A stretch of DNA of 64,000 bases, from the NCBI GenBank assembly GCA_028278245.1, contig JANQEQ010000168.1:44633-108632 (forward strand). The letters are read 5' to 3'. The translations under genes were made by a program, and so were the position numbers. Of this stretch, positions 52,425 to 61,822 are shown piece after piece. The DNA comes from Phycisphaerales bacterium (GTDB taxonomy: Bacteria > Planctomycetota > Phycisphaerae > Phycisphaerales > SM1A02). Each line of letters starts with the position of its first letter. Position 1 is the first letter of the stretch. Under the pieces are notes generated by a model. That model worked only from the letters and a program-made list of their open reading frames with translations, made no database searches and had not been told where the DNA came from.

Positions 52425-53265
52425 AATCAATAATACTACTGATCTCACTACGGAGGTCATTGCGGTGAACGACGCGATCAATGAAACCACAATCCTGCAG
52501 GAATTCAGAACGTTGAAAACCCTCAGGTAACTCCTGTCTGATGGTCTGTTTGATCACACGCGGACCGGCAAATCCAATCAGGGCTTTGGGTTCCGCCAGT
52601 ATCACATCCCCCAGCATGGCAAAGCTCGCGGTGACGCCACCCGTTGTTGGATCGGTTAGCACACTGATATACAACCCTCCCATTTCATCCAGACGAGCCA
52701 GGGCTGCTGAGATCTTGGCCATCTGCAACAACGAAAAGCCGGATTCCATCATTCTCGCACCGCCGGATGCACACACGATGACCAGTGGTTGATTATTCTC
52801 CGCCGCCAGTTCTGAGGCACGAGTAATCTTCTCCCCCACCACCGATCCCATTGATCCACCCAGAAAATTGAAATCCATGCTGGCGAGAATGACCTTACGA
52901 CCTTTGATAAATGCCTTCCCCGTCAATACACCTTCATTGAGTTGAGTTTTTTTCTCTGCAGCAGCCAGGCGTTCCGGATAGGACTTGAGATCAACGAATC
53001 CCAGAGGATCTCCCGACTTCATGTCGGAGTCGAATGGCTCGAACGTATCAACATCCGTCAACTGATCGATCCGCTGCTGTGCGTTGACTCGAAAATGATG
53101 CTGACATTCCGGACATACCCAGAGATTGTTCTCCACGGATCGTCGAAAGAGGATAGCTTCACATTCCGGGCAACGCATCCACAATCCCTCCGGCACTCCT
53201 TTCTTGCCAGAAGATGTAGGATCGGGTCGATTTGTTGCAATATGTTGTGAAGATGCCTGTGTCAT
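52411..53265 (-). CDS. accD: Acetyl-CoA carboxylase carboxyltransferase beta subunit
   Basis: The 284-residue protein has the N-terminal zinc ribbon RCPECEAILFRR...VCPECQHHFR and the crotonase-like carboxyltransferase core (VILASMDFNFLGGSMGSVVGEK, SGGARMMESGFSLLQMAK, DPTTGGVTASFAMLGDVILAEP). With AccA it carboxylates acetyl-CoA for fatty-acid synthesis. accA is not in the window. Confidence 0.95.
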   Translation of the reverse strand: MTQASSQHIATNRPDPTSSGKKGVPEGLWMRCPECEAILFRRSVENNLWVCPECQHHFRVNAQQRIDQLTDVDTFEPFDSDMKSGDPLGFVDLKSYPERLAAAEKKTQLNEGVLTGKAFIKGRKVILASMDFNFLGGSMGSVVGEKITRASELAAENNQPLVIVCASGGARMMESGFSLLQMAKISAALARLDEMGGLYISVLTDPTTGGVTASFAMLGDVILAEPKALIGFAGPRVIKQTIRQELPEGFQRSEFLQDCGFIDRVVHRNDLRSEISSIIDYAGK

Positions 53266-53363
53266 GGTACCGAGCGGTTCACTGAAAGAACGAGATGTGG
53301 ATGATTATTGTGCCATATCGTCGCTGATACATACGCGGGAGTCCAGTGGGTGGGTTGAATACA

Positions 53364-53999
53364 CTAGCTGCTCTTGGCCAGTTGACGAGCATCGCCCTCC
53401 AGTGAATGTAACTGGTCCATACTCAGGCAATAACGTTCGATCAGGGGGGCACTTTTCTGCATGGACCACAGCTCATTGAGCGGTCTCTCCGCCAGATAGC
53501 ATCGTAAAAATCCCGTTGCTATGGGAGGCAAAACCAGACCCACTTCCTCGCTCCGAGATCGCTTGAGTACTCCTGCCACCGTAAGAAATATACGGCTGCG
53601 TACCTTTCTGATCTCTTCACCATCGGGTGGGGAGAGGCTCAGAAGATCATCCTTCCACTGTCGAAAACGCTTGGGAAAGCGTTCCGGAAAAGCTTTAAGT
53701 GACAATCCTTCAAGAACACCCAGATTCGGATCCGACAGATTCGCGACTTTTTTTGTTTTTGCTTTGATTTCCGCTGCTACGAGCTTGGCTGTGGATAACG
53801 CAGCTTCAGAATCCGGATGATAAACGGTGGCAATATGCTCCGTTCTGGTCTGTCGAAACGCCTCCCTTACCGCAATCAAACCCTCTTTGGTGGCAGGAAG
53901 GTCTGTACTTCCCTGTATACGGCCTTCTCTCTCCCAAGTCGTTTCTGCACGTTGAATCAGGCAAAGCAGTCGAGCGGACCTCTTCTGTATTGCCATCAT
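53364..53999 (-). CDS. Histidine-phosphatase-fold protein lacking the catalytic residues
   Basis: The 211-residue protein aligns with the phosphoglycerate mutase/histidine phosphatase family by GRIQGSTDLPATKEG, the LGVLEGLSLKAF block and the PDGEEI region. But the catalytic RHGET motif is QRAET, the second arginine site (SSPLxRAxxTA) is PDSEAALSTA, and the second histidine (VSHGG) is LPPIATGF. It therefore cannot act as a phosphatase by the family mechanism. It overlaps rpe by four bases. It may be a regulator or binding protein; similar altered forms seem familiar in Planctomycetota, from memory only. Confidence 0.8.
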   Translation of the reverse strand: MMAIQKRSARLLCLIQRAETTWEREGRIQGSTDLPATKEGLIAVREAFRQTRTEHIATVYHPDSEAALSTAKLVAAEIKAKTKKVANLSDPNLGVLEGLSLKAFPERFPKRFRQWKDDLLSLSPPDGEEIRKVRSRIFLTVAGVLKRSRSEEVGLVLPPIATGFLRCYLAERPLNELWSMQKSAPLIERYCLSMDQLHSLEGDARQLAKSS

Positions 54000-54736
54000 G
54001 GATTCCTTTTTCCTGAATCTCCCCGAGTCATCGTCATGGTCGATGACGGTGAACCTCTCAAACCGGTTATTGCGGTTTCATAATTCTCCGATCCGAAAAT
54101 TGCGGACGCCGCAACCAGAACATCGCAGCCGGCCTCGCGACATGCAGATGCAGTACTGAGATTGACGCCCCCATCCATCTGCAATCGCTGATCCGATCGT
54201 ACCTGTTCGCGCAGCGTGCGAACCTTCTTCAACACATCCGGGATAAACGATTGGCCCGAGAATCCCGGATTGACACTCATCACCAGGAGCAAGTCAAATG
54301 CTGCTACATGAGGGAGAACAGCTTCCACCTCGGTAGGCGGATTCAAAGCCAACCCCGCAGCCATGCCGTGTTGATGAATCATCTCCGCCAAGGTGAATGG
54401 GTCTGAAACAGCCTCGATATGGAACGTAAAAAGATCCGCACCCGCTTGAGCAAACGGAGCGACATACTTTTCCGGATTCTCCACCATCAGGTGTACGTCG
54501 AGGCATACCTCCGGCAATGCAGCGCGCAGGCATCTGCAAAGGTCCGGCCCCATCGTCAGATTTGTGACAAAATGCCCATCCATGACATCAAGATGCAAAA
54601 GGTCTGCTCCAGCAGACAGCACCGACCGACATTCCTCGGCCATGTGAGCAAAATCTGCTGAGAGTATGGATGCAGCGACCAGTGGCCGCTCCGGGTGTTG
54701 TTGTATGAATTCCTGCCAAGACATAGGGCGAAGCAT
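53996..54736 (-). CDS. rpe: Ribulose-phosphate 3-epimerase
   Basis: The 246-residue barrel has VAASILSADFAHMAEEC, LLHLDVMDGHFVTNLTMGP, CLDVHLMVENPEKYV, LLVMSVNPGFSGQSF and LQMDGGVNLSTA, with metal ligands His, Asp, His and Asp. It interconverts ribulose 5-phosphate and xylulose 5-phosphate in the pentose phosphate pathway. The next gene starts within its stop codon. Confidence 0.95.
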   Translation of the reverse strand: MLRPMSWQEFIQQHPERPLVAASILSADFAHMAEECRSVLSAGADLLHLDVMDGHFVTNLTMGPDLCRCLRAALPEVCLDVHLMVENPEKYVAPFAQAGADLFTFHIEAVSDPFTLAEMIHQHGMAAGLALNPPTEVEAVLPHVAAFDLLLVMSVNPGFSGQSFIPDVLKKVRTLREQVRSDQRLQMDGGVNLSTASACREAGCDVLVAASAIFGSENYETAITGLRGSPSSTMTMTRGDSGKRNP

Positions 54737-54777
54737 ACTCCATGCTTCACCCTATGGGAATGGACTGTACGATCAGA

Positions 54778-55842
54778 TTATTCCTGATCGGATGGATCTC
54801 TGACCTTGGCACTTTCCCGCTGCGCAGCTTCCTGATAATTCCTGAGCGTTCGCTTGTAGTGCTCCTTCTCCTCCGGATGAGCGGTGAAGTAAGCCTTTTT
54901 CTGAAGCTGAATCGCCTGTTGATACTGTCCGCTATGGTAGTGAATCAACGCCAGTAGAGCATATCGATCAGGATCCTGGGGATCGATCTGCTTTGCGGCG
55001 AGTTCTGCCAACTGCATGGCAAACTCGAGATTGCGCTTTGCATCACTGATTTCCGGATCGGTCGCAATTTTCTCAGAGAAATCCGCCAGAAAAGCCGGAT
55101 CATCGGCATACTCAGTCACCAGAGTTTGAGCATACTTGCTCGCCGCTTCCGGATCATCCTGATCCATCAGCATGATTTCATATTTTTCCAGTGTGTATAA
55201 AGCAAACACGAATGTATCGACTTTAATCACATCGTCGTAGTGCTTGTAACACATGCGCCAATTGCGAACCTTACGCGCATTCTCAGCTGCGCGAATCATT
55301 GGCTTTGCCTGTTCGTACAGGATGGCGTCATATCGCCCTTCCAATACCTGGGGCATGATTTCATCAATTTCATCGTCGCTGAAATCTCCGATGTATTGAA
55401 TTCGTCCGCGTTTCCCCACCAAAAAGAATGTCGGGGCTTCGCGGCCTGCCGCATCAAGCCAGGCCCGTGATGTTGATTGACGACGATCCACCGCAATGGG
55501 AAAAGTCAATTTCTCACGTTTCCGTCTTTCAAGTTGATCTTCTACAACTTCAACCTCCTCACTGGTAATTCCAACGGCAATAAGACCTTCTTGAGCAAGG
55601 TATTCGTGTCTCTCCTGCAGAGCTGCGATCAGCTTTGACATTCGCCTGTCATCAAAGGAAAAGAACATTATCAAATAAACTTTCCCATTCTGGATCGTTA
55701 TTTCCCCGCTGTTTATCCACTTCTCGATATCCAGTCCCGGTGCAACACTGCCGACTCTGAGATCTCCTTCTGCACTGTAGGTAGAAGTTGTTATCGCCAA
55801 CCCGATGACCATCGTGGTGAAAATTTGCCACATCATCCGCAT
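54778..55842 (-). CDS. Exported thioredoxin-like protein with TPR region
   Basis: I start at the ATG at 55842, five bases after AGAGG, giving a signal peptide (IFTTMVIGLAITTSTYSA). The 354-residue product has a redoxin/AhpC-TSA-like fold (GSVAPGLDIEKWINSG, KVYLIMFFSFDDRRMSKLIAAL, APTFFLVGKRGRIQYIGD). The usual CxxC is absent: the active-site position reads FSFDDRRM, so it cannot do thiol-disulfide exchange in the standard way. C-terminal helical repeats (about 215-340, LLALIHYHSGQYQQAIQLQKKA) are TPR-like. Confidence 0.75.
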   Translation of the reverse strand: MRMMWQIFTTMVIGLAITTSTYSAEGDLRVGSVAPGLDIEKWINSGEITIQNGKVYLIMFFSFDDRRMSKLIAALQERHEYLAQEGLIAVGITSEEVEVVEDQLERRKREKLTFPIAVDRRQSTSRAWLDAAGREAPTFFLVGKRGRIQYIGDFSDDEIDEIMPQVLEGRYDAILYEQAKPMIRAAENARKVRNWRMCYKHYDDVIKVDTFVFALYTLEKYEIMLMDQDDPEAASKYAQTLVTEYADDPAFLADFSEKIATDPEISDAKRNLEFAMQLAELAAKQIDPQDPDRYALLALIHYHSGQYQQAIQLQKKAYFTAHPEEKEHYKRTLRNYQEAAQRESAKVRDPSDQE

Positions 55843-55988
55843 GAGAACACCTCTGTAATAAAAGCTACCTGTGAATGACCTGTTGTGTTGCTTCTGAGAA
55901 ACCTTGGAACGAATACTATTCCCACGCCAGATTAGACGGCCAAGGGGTTGGAAAGTTTCCGAACACAAAAATATTGAAAGATACCTCA

Positions 55989-57197
55989 TTATGCCTCATC
56001 CAGGACATTGACGCTGTCAAATTCCTTCCCTTCGAGCATCTCCAGACTGGCCCCACCCCCCGTAGAAACGTGAGAGACCTGCTCATTCAGACCGAATTCT
56101 TCGATCGCAGCAGCGCTGTCACCACCTCCGATGATGCTGACAGCACCGGCGGCCGTTGCCTGGACGATGGATTCTGCCACAGTCCGCGTACCGATACTGA
56201 ACCTTGGAAACTCAAAGACCCCCATGGGACCATTCCAGACAATTGTTTTCGCTCCGGAGATGTAGGAGTGGAATACTTCCACAGATTTTGGGCCTATATC
56301 CAAACCCATCCACCCTTCAGGAATGCCCCTCAGGAATGATCGAAATTCGGTGTCGGCCGAGAAATCCCGCCCGCACAGATGATCATCCGGGAGGATGATT
56401 TCCGTTTTCTGCCCTGGTTTTTTCTCGAGCAACTGGGCTGCCTTATCCAGAAGTTCCTCCTCGACTCTGCTGTTACCTATTTCAACACCCTGTACCTGCA
56501 GGAATGTGTAGGACATCGCTCCACCGACAAGTATTGAATCAACCTTACCAATCAGGTTCTCGATTGCACCAAGCTTGTCTGAAACTTTTGCCCCACCCAG
56601 CACGGCAACAAATGGATGCTGCGCATCTTCAATCGATTCAGAGAGGTATTTCAGCTCAGTCTGCAATAAAGCCCCGGCAACTTTCGGCTTGTCACCCATC
56701 AACCGGGGCACTGTGAACATTGATGCGTGAGGTCGATGCGCTGTACCAAAGGCGTTGTTACAGTAAACATCAGCATAAACGGCGAGTTTGGCAGCAAAAT
56801 CAGTGTCACCCTTTTTCTCGCCGGGATTGAATCGCAGATTTTCCAGCAGAAGGATTTGCCCATCACCCAACTGGGATACTGCCGCTTGCGCCGATTCGCC
56901 AATGCAATCCTCCGGCACGAATGTGACATCAACATTCGGGAGAAGCGTCTGCAATTGATCCGCAGCAGGTTGGAGACTCAAATTCGGTTCGTAGCCTTTT
57001 CCCGAAGGTCGACCCAGATGACTCATCAGGATCAGTCGGCCACCCCTCTCGATCACTGATTTGATCGAAGGCAATGCCATTCGAATACGCCGATCATCAG
57101 TGACCCGGCAATCTGAGTCCAACGGGACATTGAAATCCACCCGCATCAAAACCCGTTTTCCTGCAACATCAATCTGATCGATTGTCAATTTAGCCAT
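55989..57197 (-). CDS. pgk: Phosphoglycerate kinase
   Basis: The 402-residue enzyme has [81 protein letters not shown] and [15 protein letters not shown], with the C-terminal [18 protein letters not shown]. It is the glycolytic ATP-forming step. Glycolysis (pgk) and pentose phosphate (rpe) genes are thus adjacent. Confidence 0.96.
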   Translation of the reverse strand: MAKLTIDQIDVAGKRVLMRVDFNVPLDSDCRVTDDRRIRMALPSIKSVIERGGRLILMSHLGRPSGKGYEPNLSLQPAADQLQTLLPNVDVTFVPEDCIGESAQAAVSQLGDGQILLLENLRFNPGEKKGDTDFAAKLAVYADVYCNNAFGTAHRPHASMFTVPRLMGDKPKVAGALLQTELKYLSESIEDAQHPFVAVLGGAKVSDKLGAIENLIGKVDSILVGGAMSYTFLQVQGVEIGNSRVEEELLDKAAQLLEKKPGQKTEIILPDDHLCGRDFSADTEFRSFLRGIPEGWMGLDIGPKSVEVFHSYISGAKTIVWNGPMGVFEFPRFSIGTRTVAESIVQATAAGAVSIIGGGDSAAAIEEFGLNEQVSHVSTGGGASLEMLEGKEFDSVNVLDEA

Positions 57198-57321
57198 TTC
57201 GATTTACTCCGCTGGTTTCCAGTATCAACGACAGGAATCATAACTTCACGGAGCGTGACAGGCCATGCGACAACCACCACCGAATTCGGAGATCACATGC
57301 ATTTTGAGGGATGTGAAATGA

Positions 57322-58833
57322 CTAATGCCCGAACTTTTTCAGATGTTCTTCCAGCGCTTCAACGAAAAGTCGTATCACCTTTACCCGGGCGTAGCGTTTA
57401 TCATTCCCCTCTATGAGATGCCAGGGAGCATACTCAGTACTTGTGCGCTGTACCATTTCATTGACTGCGATTTCATAAACATCCCATTTTTCGCGGTTGC
57501 GCCAATCATCATCGCAGATTTTGTGCTGCTTGAAGGGAGTCACCTCGCGTGCCTTGAAACGACGAAGTTGTTCCTCAGGATCGATATGCAACCAGAACTT
57601 CTGCAGGAGGATACCATGCTGCACAAGCTCTTCCTCAAAATCGTTGATTTCCTTGTACGCTCGTCGCCACTCCCCTTCGGTGGCAAATCCCTCAACACGT
57701 TCCACCAATACTCTGCCGTACCAGCTTCTATCGAAGATCCACACTTTGCCGGCTCGGGGTAGCTTCCGCCAAAACCTCCACATGTAGTGATGAGCAAGCT
57801 CCTCATCAGTTGGCGCACTTACAGGTACCACCCGGTAATCACGCGGGTCCATAGACTGAACGAGTCTGCGAATCGCTCCACCCTTTCCCCCCGCATCCCA
57901 ACCTTCAAAGACCAGCACACTACTCAAATTGCTTGAGAATGCTTTTTGACCAAGAGCGTGCAGTTGAGCCTGGTATTTTTCGAGTTTGTCCTTGTACTCC
58001 TTCCTCTCCAGTGTTTTCGACAAATCCAGTGTGTCGAGAATGCTACGCGTTGGTTCAAGAGAAGATGAATCAGGCCGCTCGTTTGATGATACTACTCTCG
58101 GTGTATTGTCCTTACACTCTTCCCACTGCGCGATGCGCTTAGTCATATTGTCCAGCACCATTTGCCCGATGCTGATATTCCGGAAGCGATGATCTTCGCT
58201 TTCGATAATCTGCCAGGGCGCTTCTGCTGTGCTGGTCTTGCGCACAAAACGCTGGCAGACTTTCTGATATTCATCGTATGATTTGACGAATGACCGATCG
58301 CGATCATTGATTTTCCAGCGAAGATCTTCATCCTTCTCCGCAGCTTTGAATCTTTTCTTCATTGAATCTTCACTGAGGTGAAGCCAGAACTTCAGAAGTA
58401 GCGTGCCATCATCAACGAGCAGTTTTTCAAAGTTGTTGATCTCGTGTATGGACTGATCCAGTGCATCATTCTCGATCACTCCATCCAAACGATCCATGAG
58501 AGGGCGATGCATCCATGAGCCGTAAAAAATGCTGATACGACCGTCGGCGGGCAAGTTGCGCCAATAGCGCCAGTATGTGGGCCGTTCCTGTTCCTCATCA
58601 CTGGGATCGCCGTAAGCATTGATTTCCAGGTAGCGTGGATCCATCCATTCAGCGAGACATCCAATCGCTTCACTGCGCCCGATATTATCATTTCCGGAAA
58701 TAATGATAATGATGGAGAAATCAACTTCCCTCATTTTGTATTGAGCCTGCACCAATCGAGCGCGCAGTTCCGGCAACTGCTCGTGGTATGCAGTTTTGGA
58801 AAGTTTTTGGCCCAGCTCAGCAGTCTTGAACAC
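57322..58833 (-). CDS. pap: Polyphosphate:AMP phosphotransferase (double-domain PPK2)
   Basis: The 503-residue protein has two PPK2 domains. The N-terminal domain has a decayed P-loop (ISGNDNIGRSEAIGCLAEWMD), while the C-terminal domain has the intact GWDAGGKGGAIRRLVQSMD followed by WRFWRKLPRAGKVWIFDRSWYGRVLVERVEGF. This pattern is that of class II PPK2 (Acinetobacter and Pseudomonas PAP), which make ADP from AMP and polyphosphate. With ppk1/ppx at 25-28.6 kb it completes polyphosphate use as an energy store. Confidence 0.92.
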   Translation of the reverse strand: MFKTAELGQKLSKTAYHEQLPELRARLVQAQYKMREVDFSIIIIISGNDNIGRSEAIGCLAEWMDPRYLEINAYGDPSDEEQERPTYWRYWRNLPADGRISIFYGSWMHRPLMDRLDGVIENDALDQSIHEINNFEKLLVDDGTLLLKFWLHLSEDSMKKRFKAAEKDEDLRWKINDRDRSFVKSYDEYQKVCQRFVRKTSTAEAPWQIIESEDHRFRNISIGQMVLDNMTKRIAQWEECKDNTPRVVSSNERPDSSSLEPTRSILDTLDLSKTLERKEYKDKLEKYQAQLHALGQKAFSSNLSSVLVFEGWDAGGKGGAIRRLVQSMDPRDYRVVPVSAPTDEELAHHYMWRFWRKLPRAGKVWIFDRSWYGRVLVERVEGFATEGEWRRAYKEINDFEEELVQHGILLQKFWLHIDPEEQLRRFKAREVTPFKQHKICDDDWRNREKWDVYEIAVNEMVQRTSTEYAPWHLIEGNDKRYARVKVIRLFVEALEEHLKKFGH

Positions 58834-58890
58834 GACAGCTTCTCCCTACAGGATCAAGCGAATAACACCATCATCGGCACTTGCTGATCA

Positions 58891-60561
58891 TCACGTCTTG
58901 TCCATGTCGGATTCCGATTCGATTGTGACGGTTTTTGCCATGCGTTTGGCAAAGTAATAGATTCGCTTGAGATTTTCGATGACATCGGCTTCAACAGTGT
59001 ATAGCGCCAAGCGATCAGGCTCCGGTGCGATCAGACGATCTGCCTGATGTGATAACGCATCTTTTGCCATCTGTGTCATTTCCCCCTTCATACCGATCAC
59101 AACCTGCGCTGCGGCAATGTCCTGAGCAACGACGGCACGAACGGCAAACTGCACGGAGGTTACGACCGTTTCCAGCATGCGCCGTATGACGTCGGCTGAC
59201 TCATCGCTGATCGTAACGTGTCGCTCGACTCTCTGCTGGCCCAGCGCAACAAGATTCGTTTCCACCGTATCGCCGATATGTTCCAGATTGTTTGCTGCAT
59301 CCATCAGATGGAAAAGCGTCTCACGATCATCCTGGGACAGTTCACGCTGAGATACTTTTCCAAGGTATTTAATCACATATTCGTGAAGTCGATCAATATC
59401 CTCATCCATGGCGGCAATGCGATACAGATCTTCACTTGACCCGCGAACGATAACTGTGGGAACTTCAACAAGCATGCGCTCCACGCGCTTGCCCATTCGT
59501 CGAATCTCCGGCCGAACTGTTTCCAACGCAATCGAAGGCGTCTCGAGCAATGCTTCATTGAGATACTTGGGCTTGATGATGCGTTCCACAGGCTCGGGAT
59601 GTTGTGGAATCAATACCTGCGCAAACCAGGCAAATAAGCCCGCAAACCAGATCAACACAACAGTGTTGGCGACGTTGAAAATTGTGTGTGCATTGGCGAT
59701 CTGTCGTGATACATCAGAACTTGCCGGTGTAATCCACGCAACAAACCTGGCAAGATACCCGATAAACGCCAGCCACAATGCGACACCAATGACATTGAAA
59801 AATACGTGGACCAGGGCAGCCCGTACTGCTTCTCTTGGCTTTCCGATTGATGCCAACATTGCCGTAATGCAGGTGCCAATATTGGCCCCGAATGCTAATG
59901 CAATACCTGCCTCCAGTGTGATTAACTGCTGGCCGGCCAGCATGATCACAATGCCCATTGTTGCTGCCGACGATTGCACCAGCGCGGTAAAGAGCGCCCC
60001 AAACAGAATCCCCATCAGGGGTGATTCCAGATCGGCCATCAATCCAATAAAACCCTCATTCGTTCGCAAAGGACGCGCAGCATCGCCCATGATCGCCATG
60101 CCGAAGAAAATCAGACCCAGCGCCATGAGTGAACGCGCATATGGACGCACGATTTTGCCGGCAGGTAAGTATGAGCCGGCAAATCCGATTGCGATAAAAA
60201 CCAGTGCGAGTTTGGTCACCTTGAAGGCAATGATTTGGGCAGTGAAAGTCGAGCCGATGTTCGCGCCCATGATCACGCCTACTGCCTGATTCATCGTCAT
60301 CAACCCGGCACTGATAAAACCCACTAACAGCACAGTCGTGACCGACGAAGATTGGACCGCGCCTGTTACCAGAATTCCCGTGAACATTCCTGAAAACCGG
60401 TTCCGGGTAAGTTTGGCAAGGACATGCTTCATCCTCTTGCCGGCAATAATTTTCAGTCCCTTGGCTAGTTGTTCCAATCCGAAAAGGAACAGTGCCAGGC
60501 CACCGAACAAGCCGATAACCATTTCTGAAGTATTCATGGTTGATTCAAGATCAGTGGGCAT
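58891..60561 (-). CDS. Na+/phosphate symporter with PhoU-like domain
   Basis: The 556-residue protein has an N-terminal Na/Pi cotransporter module with two repeats carrying QSSSVTTVLLVGFISAG and QSSAATMGIVIMLAGQ, eight or so helices, and a C-terminal helical PhoU-like region (from about 340). AAGGAG lies 3 bases before the ATG at 60561; a second ATG at 60537 lacks a ribosome site. It takes up phosphate coupled to sodium. It lies next to the polyphosphate:AMP enzyme on the same strand. Confidence 0.9.
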   Translation of the reverse strand: MPTDLESTMNTSEMVIGLFGGLALFLFGLEQLAKGLKIIAGKRMKHVLAKLTRNRFSGMFTGILVTGAVQSSSVTTVLLVGFISAGLMTMNQAVGVIMGANIGSTFTAQIIAFKVTKLALVFIAIGFAGSYLPAGKIVRPYARSLMALGLIFFGMAIMGDAARPLRTNEGFIGLMADLESPLMGILFGALFTALVQSSAATMGIVIMLAGQQLITLEAGIALAFGANIGTCITAMLASIGKPREAVRAALVHVFFNVIGVALWLAFIGYLARFVAWITPASSDVSRQIANAHTIFNVANTVVLIWFAGLFAWFAQVLIPQHPEPVERIIKPKYLNEALLETPSIALETVRPEIRRMGKRVERMLVEVPTVIVRGSSEDLYRIAAMDEDIDRLHEYVIKYLGKVSQRELSQDDRETLFHLMDAANNLEHIGDTVETNLVALGQQRVERHVTISDESADVIRRMLETVVTSVQFAVRAVVAQDIAAAQVVIGMKGEMTQMAKDALSHQADRLIAPEPDRLALYTVEADVIENLKRIYYFAKRMAKTVTIESESDMDKT

Positions 60562-60633
60562 AAACTCCTTCCGGATTGATCCGAATTATGCTGTTGAGCG
60601 ACCGGCAAACAGAAAACAAGCCATGTGATCTAA

Positions 60634-60649
60634 CTGAATATCAATTCAG
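60634..60649. promoter_or_regulatory. Palindrome in the symporter/miaA divergent region
   Basis: CTGAAT-ATCA-ATTCAG is a perfect 6-4-6 inverted repeat in the 150-base divergent gap. Extended, it reads CTGAATATCAATTCAGAA, close to CTGAATTTCAATTAGAA at 15095-15111 in the haem-operon control region. A shared regulator is a speculation. Confidence 0.3.
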
Positions 60650-60711
60650 AAGAAAACCGTTATCTGGCATCAGAATCGGAGACTCTTGACAATATCTTTA
60701 CATTGTGTGCC

Positions 60712-61683
60712 ATGATGAGCCCTGTGAAACCCATCATTTTGATCGTTGGACCTACTGCAGGGGGGAAAACAACATTGGCGATCAAACTCGCGCAAACTCT
60801 TCCCGGTAAAGACTTTGGAGGAGAGTGCGTTTGTGCTGATTCGATGCAGATTTACCATGAAATGGACATCGGCACGGCAAAACCCACATCAGAAGAGCAA
60901 ATCCAGGCGCCGCATCATCTTATCAACATCGCAGATCCCGCAGAAGACGGCTTTAGTGTTGATCGTTGGTTGTTGTCGGCTGAGGGAGTTATCGCGGAAA
61001 TTCTCCGACGAAACAGATATCCGATCGTGGTTGGGGGAACGAATCTGTACATCCAGGCACTGCTCAAGGGGATGTTCGATGGACCAGAGCCGGATCCAGC
61101 ACTCAGATCGCGACTTGAGGAGATGGATAACGACGCCTTGCGAGAAAGGCTTTTACGAGTCGATCCTGAAGCTGCCCAGCGAATTCACATCAATGATCGG
61201 AAACGTACTATCCGGGCCATCGAGGTGTTTGAGCTAACGGGACAGACGCTCAGTTCACTCCAGCAGCAGTGGCAGAATGATTCCTCTGGCGAAGATTTTA
61301 TCATCGTTGGGCTGGATTGGCCGGTTGAGATCATTAACCAACGAATCAACGCCAGAGTTCGACAAATGATCGATCAGGGACTCGTTGAGGAAGTGAAAAA
61401 CCTCTGGTCGCATCAAAAACTAGGACGACAGGCCCGCGAAGCACTGGGCTACAAACAGATCATCTCTCACCTTGAAGGTAAGTTTTCGCTTGATGAGGCA
61501 GTTGAGCAGATCAAAATCTGCACACGACGGTTTGCCAAGCAACAAAGAACATGGTTGCGGAGATTTCGCACCTACCCCGGATCGCTGTGGTTGCCGGCCC
61601 ACGAATTAAAATCGCAAGATGTTGTTGATAAGATACTTAAGAAGCTTGACCAGGCAACGAAAAATGAAATGAATTCTACCTGA
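60712..61683 (+). CDS. miaA: tRNA dimethylallyltransferase
   Basis: From the ATG at 60712 the 323-residue enzyme has the P-loop VGPTAGGKTTLA (13-24), the ADSMQIYHEMDIGTAKPT block, GTNLYIQALL, the HINDRKRTIRAIEVFELTG block, and a basic CTRRFAKQQRTWLRRF near the end. It adds an isopentenyl group to A37 of tRNAs reading U-starting codons. A TTG three codons upstream (60703) is a possible alternative start. Confidence 0.95.
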   Translation: MMSPVKPIILIVGPTAGGKTTLAIKLAQTLPGKDFGGECVCADSMQIYHEMDIGTAKPTSEEQIQAPHHLINIADPAEDGFSVDRWLLSAEGVIAEILRRNRYPIVVGGTNLYIQALLKGMFDGPEPDPALRSRLEEMDNDALRERLLRVDPEAAQRIHINDRKRTIRAIEVFELTGQTLSSLQQQWQNDSSGEDFIIVGLDWPVEIINQRINARVRQMIDQGLVEEVKNLWSHQKLGRQAREALGYKQIISHLEGKFSLDEAVEQIKICTRRFAKQQRTWLRRFRTYPGSLWLPAHELKSQDVVDKILKKLDQATKNEMNST

Positions 61684-61822
61684 AGTATTTTCTCGGCGGA
61701 AATTTGCCCTCTTTTCGTCTTGACAGATGGGGATGGAATCGTTCAAGTCCGCCGCCTGAGCACGTGATCACTCAGCTCAGATTGATCTGAAATATGATTC
61801 TGACCGATACGCGATAGCATCC

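Noticed and set aside
59408..60289. Plus-strand frame of 293 codons opposite the Na/phosphate symporter
   Set aside because: It lies wholly inside the well-supported symporter gene, is rich in Ala/Asn/Pro/Ile without domain pattern, and has no ribosome site.
60686..60712. TTGACA before miaA as a promoter
   Set aside because: With a 17-base spacer the -10 would overlap the start codon, and no good -10 hexamer is present.
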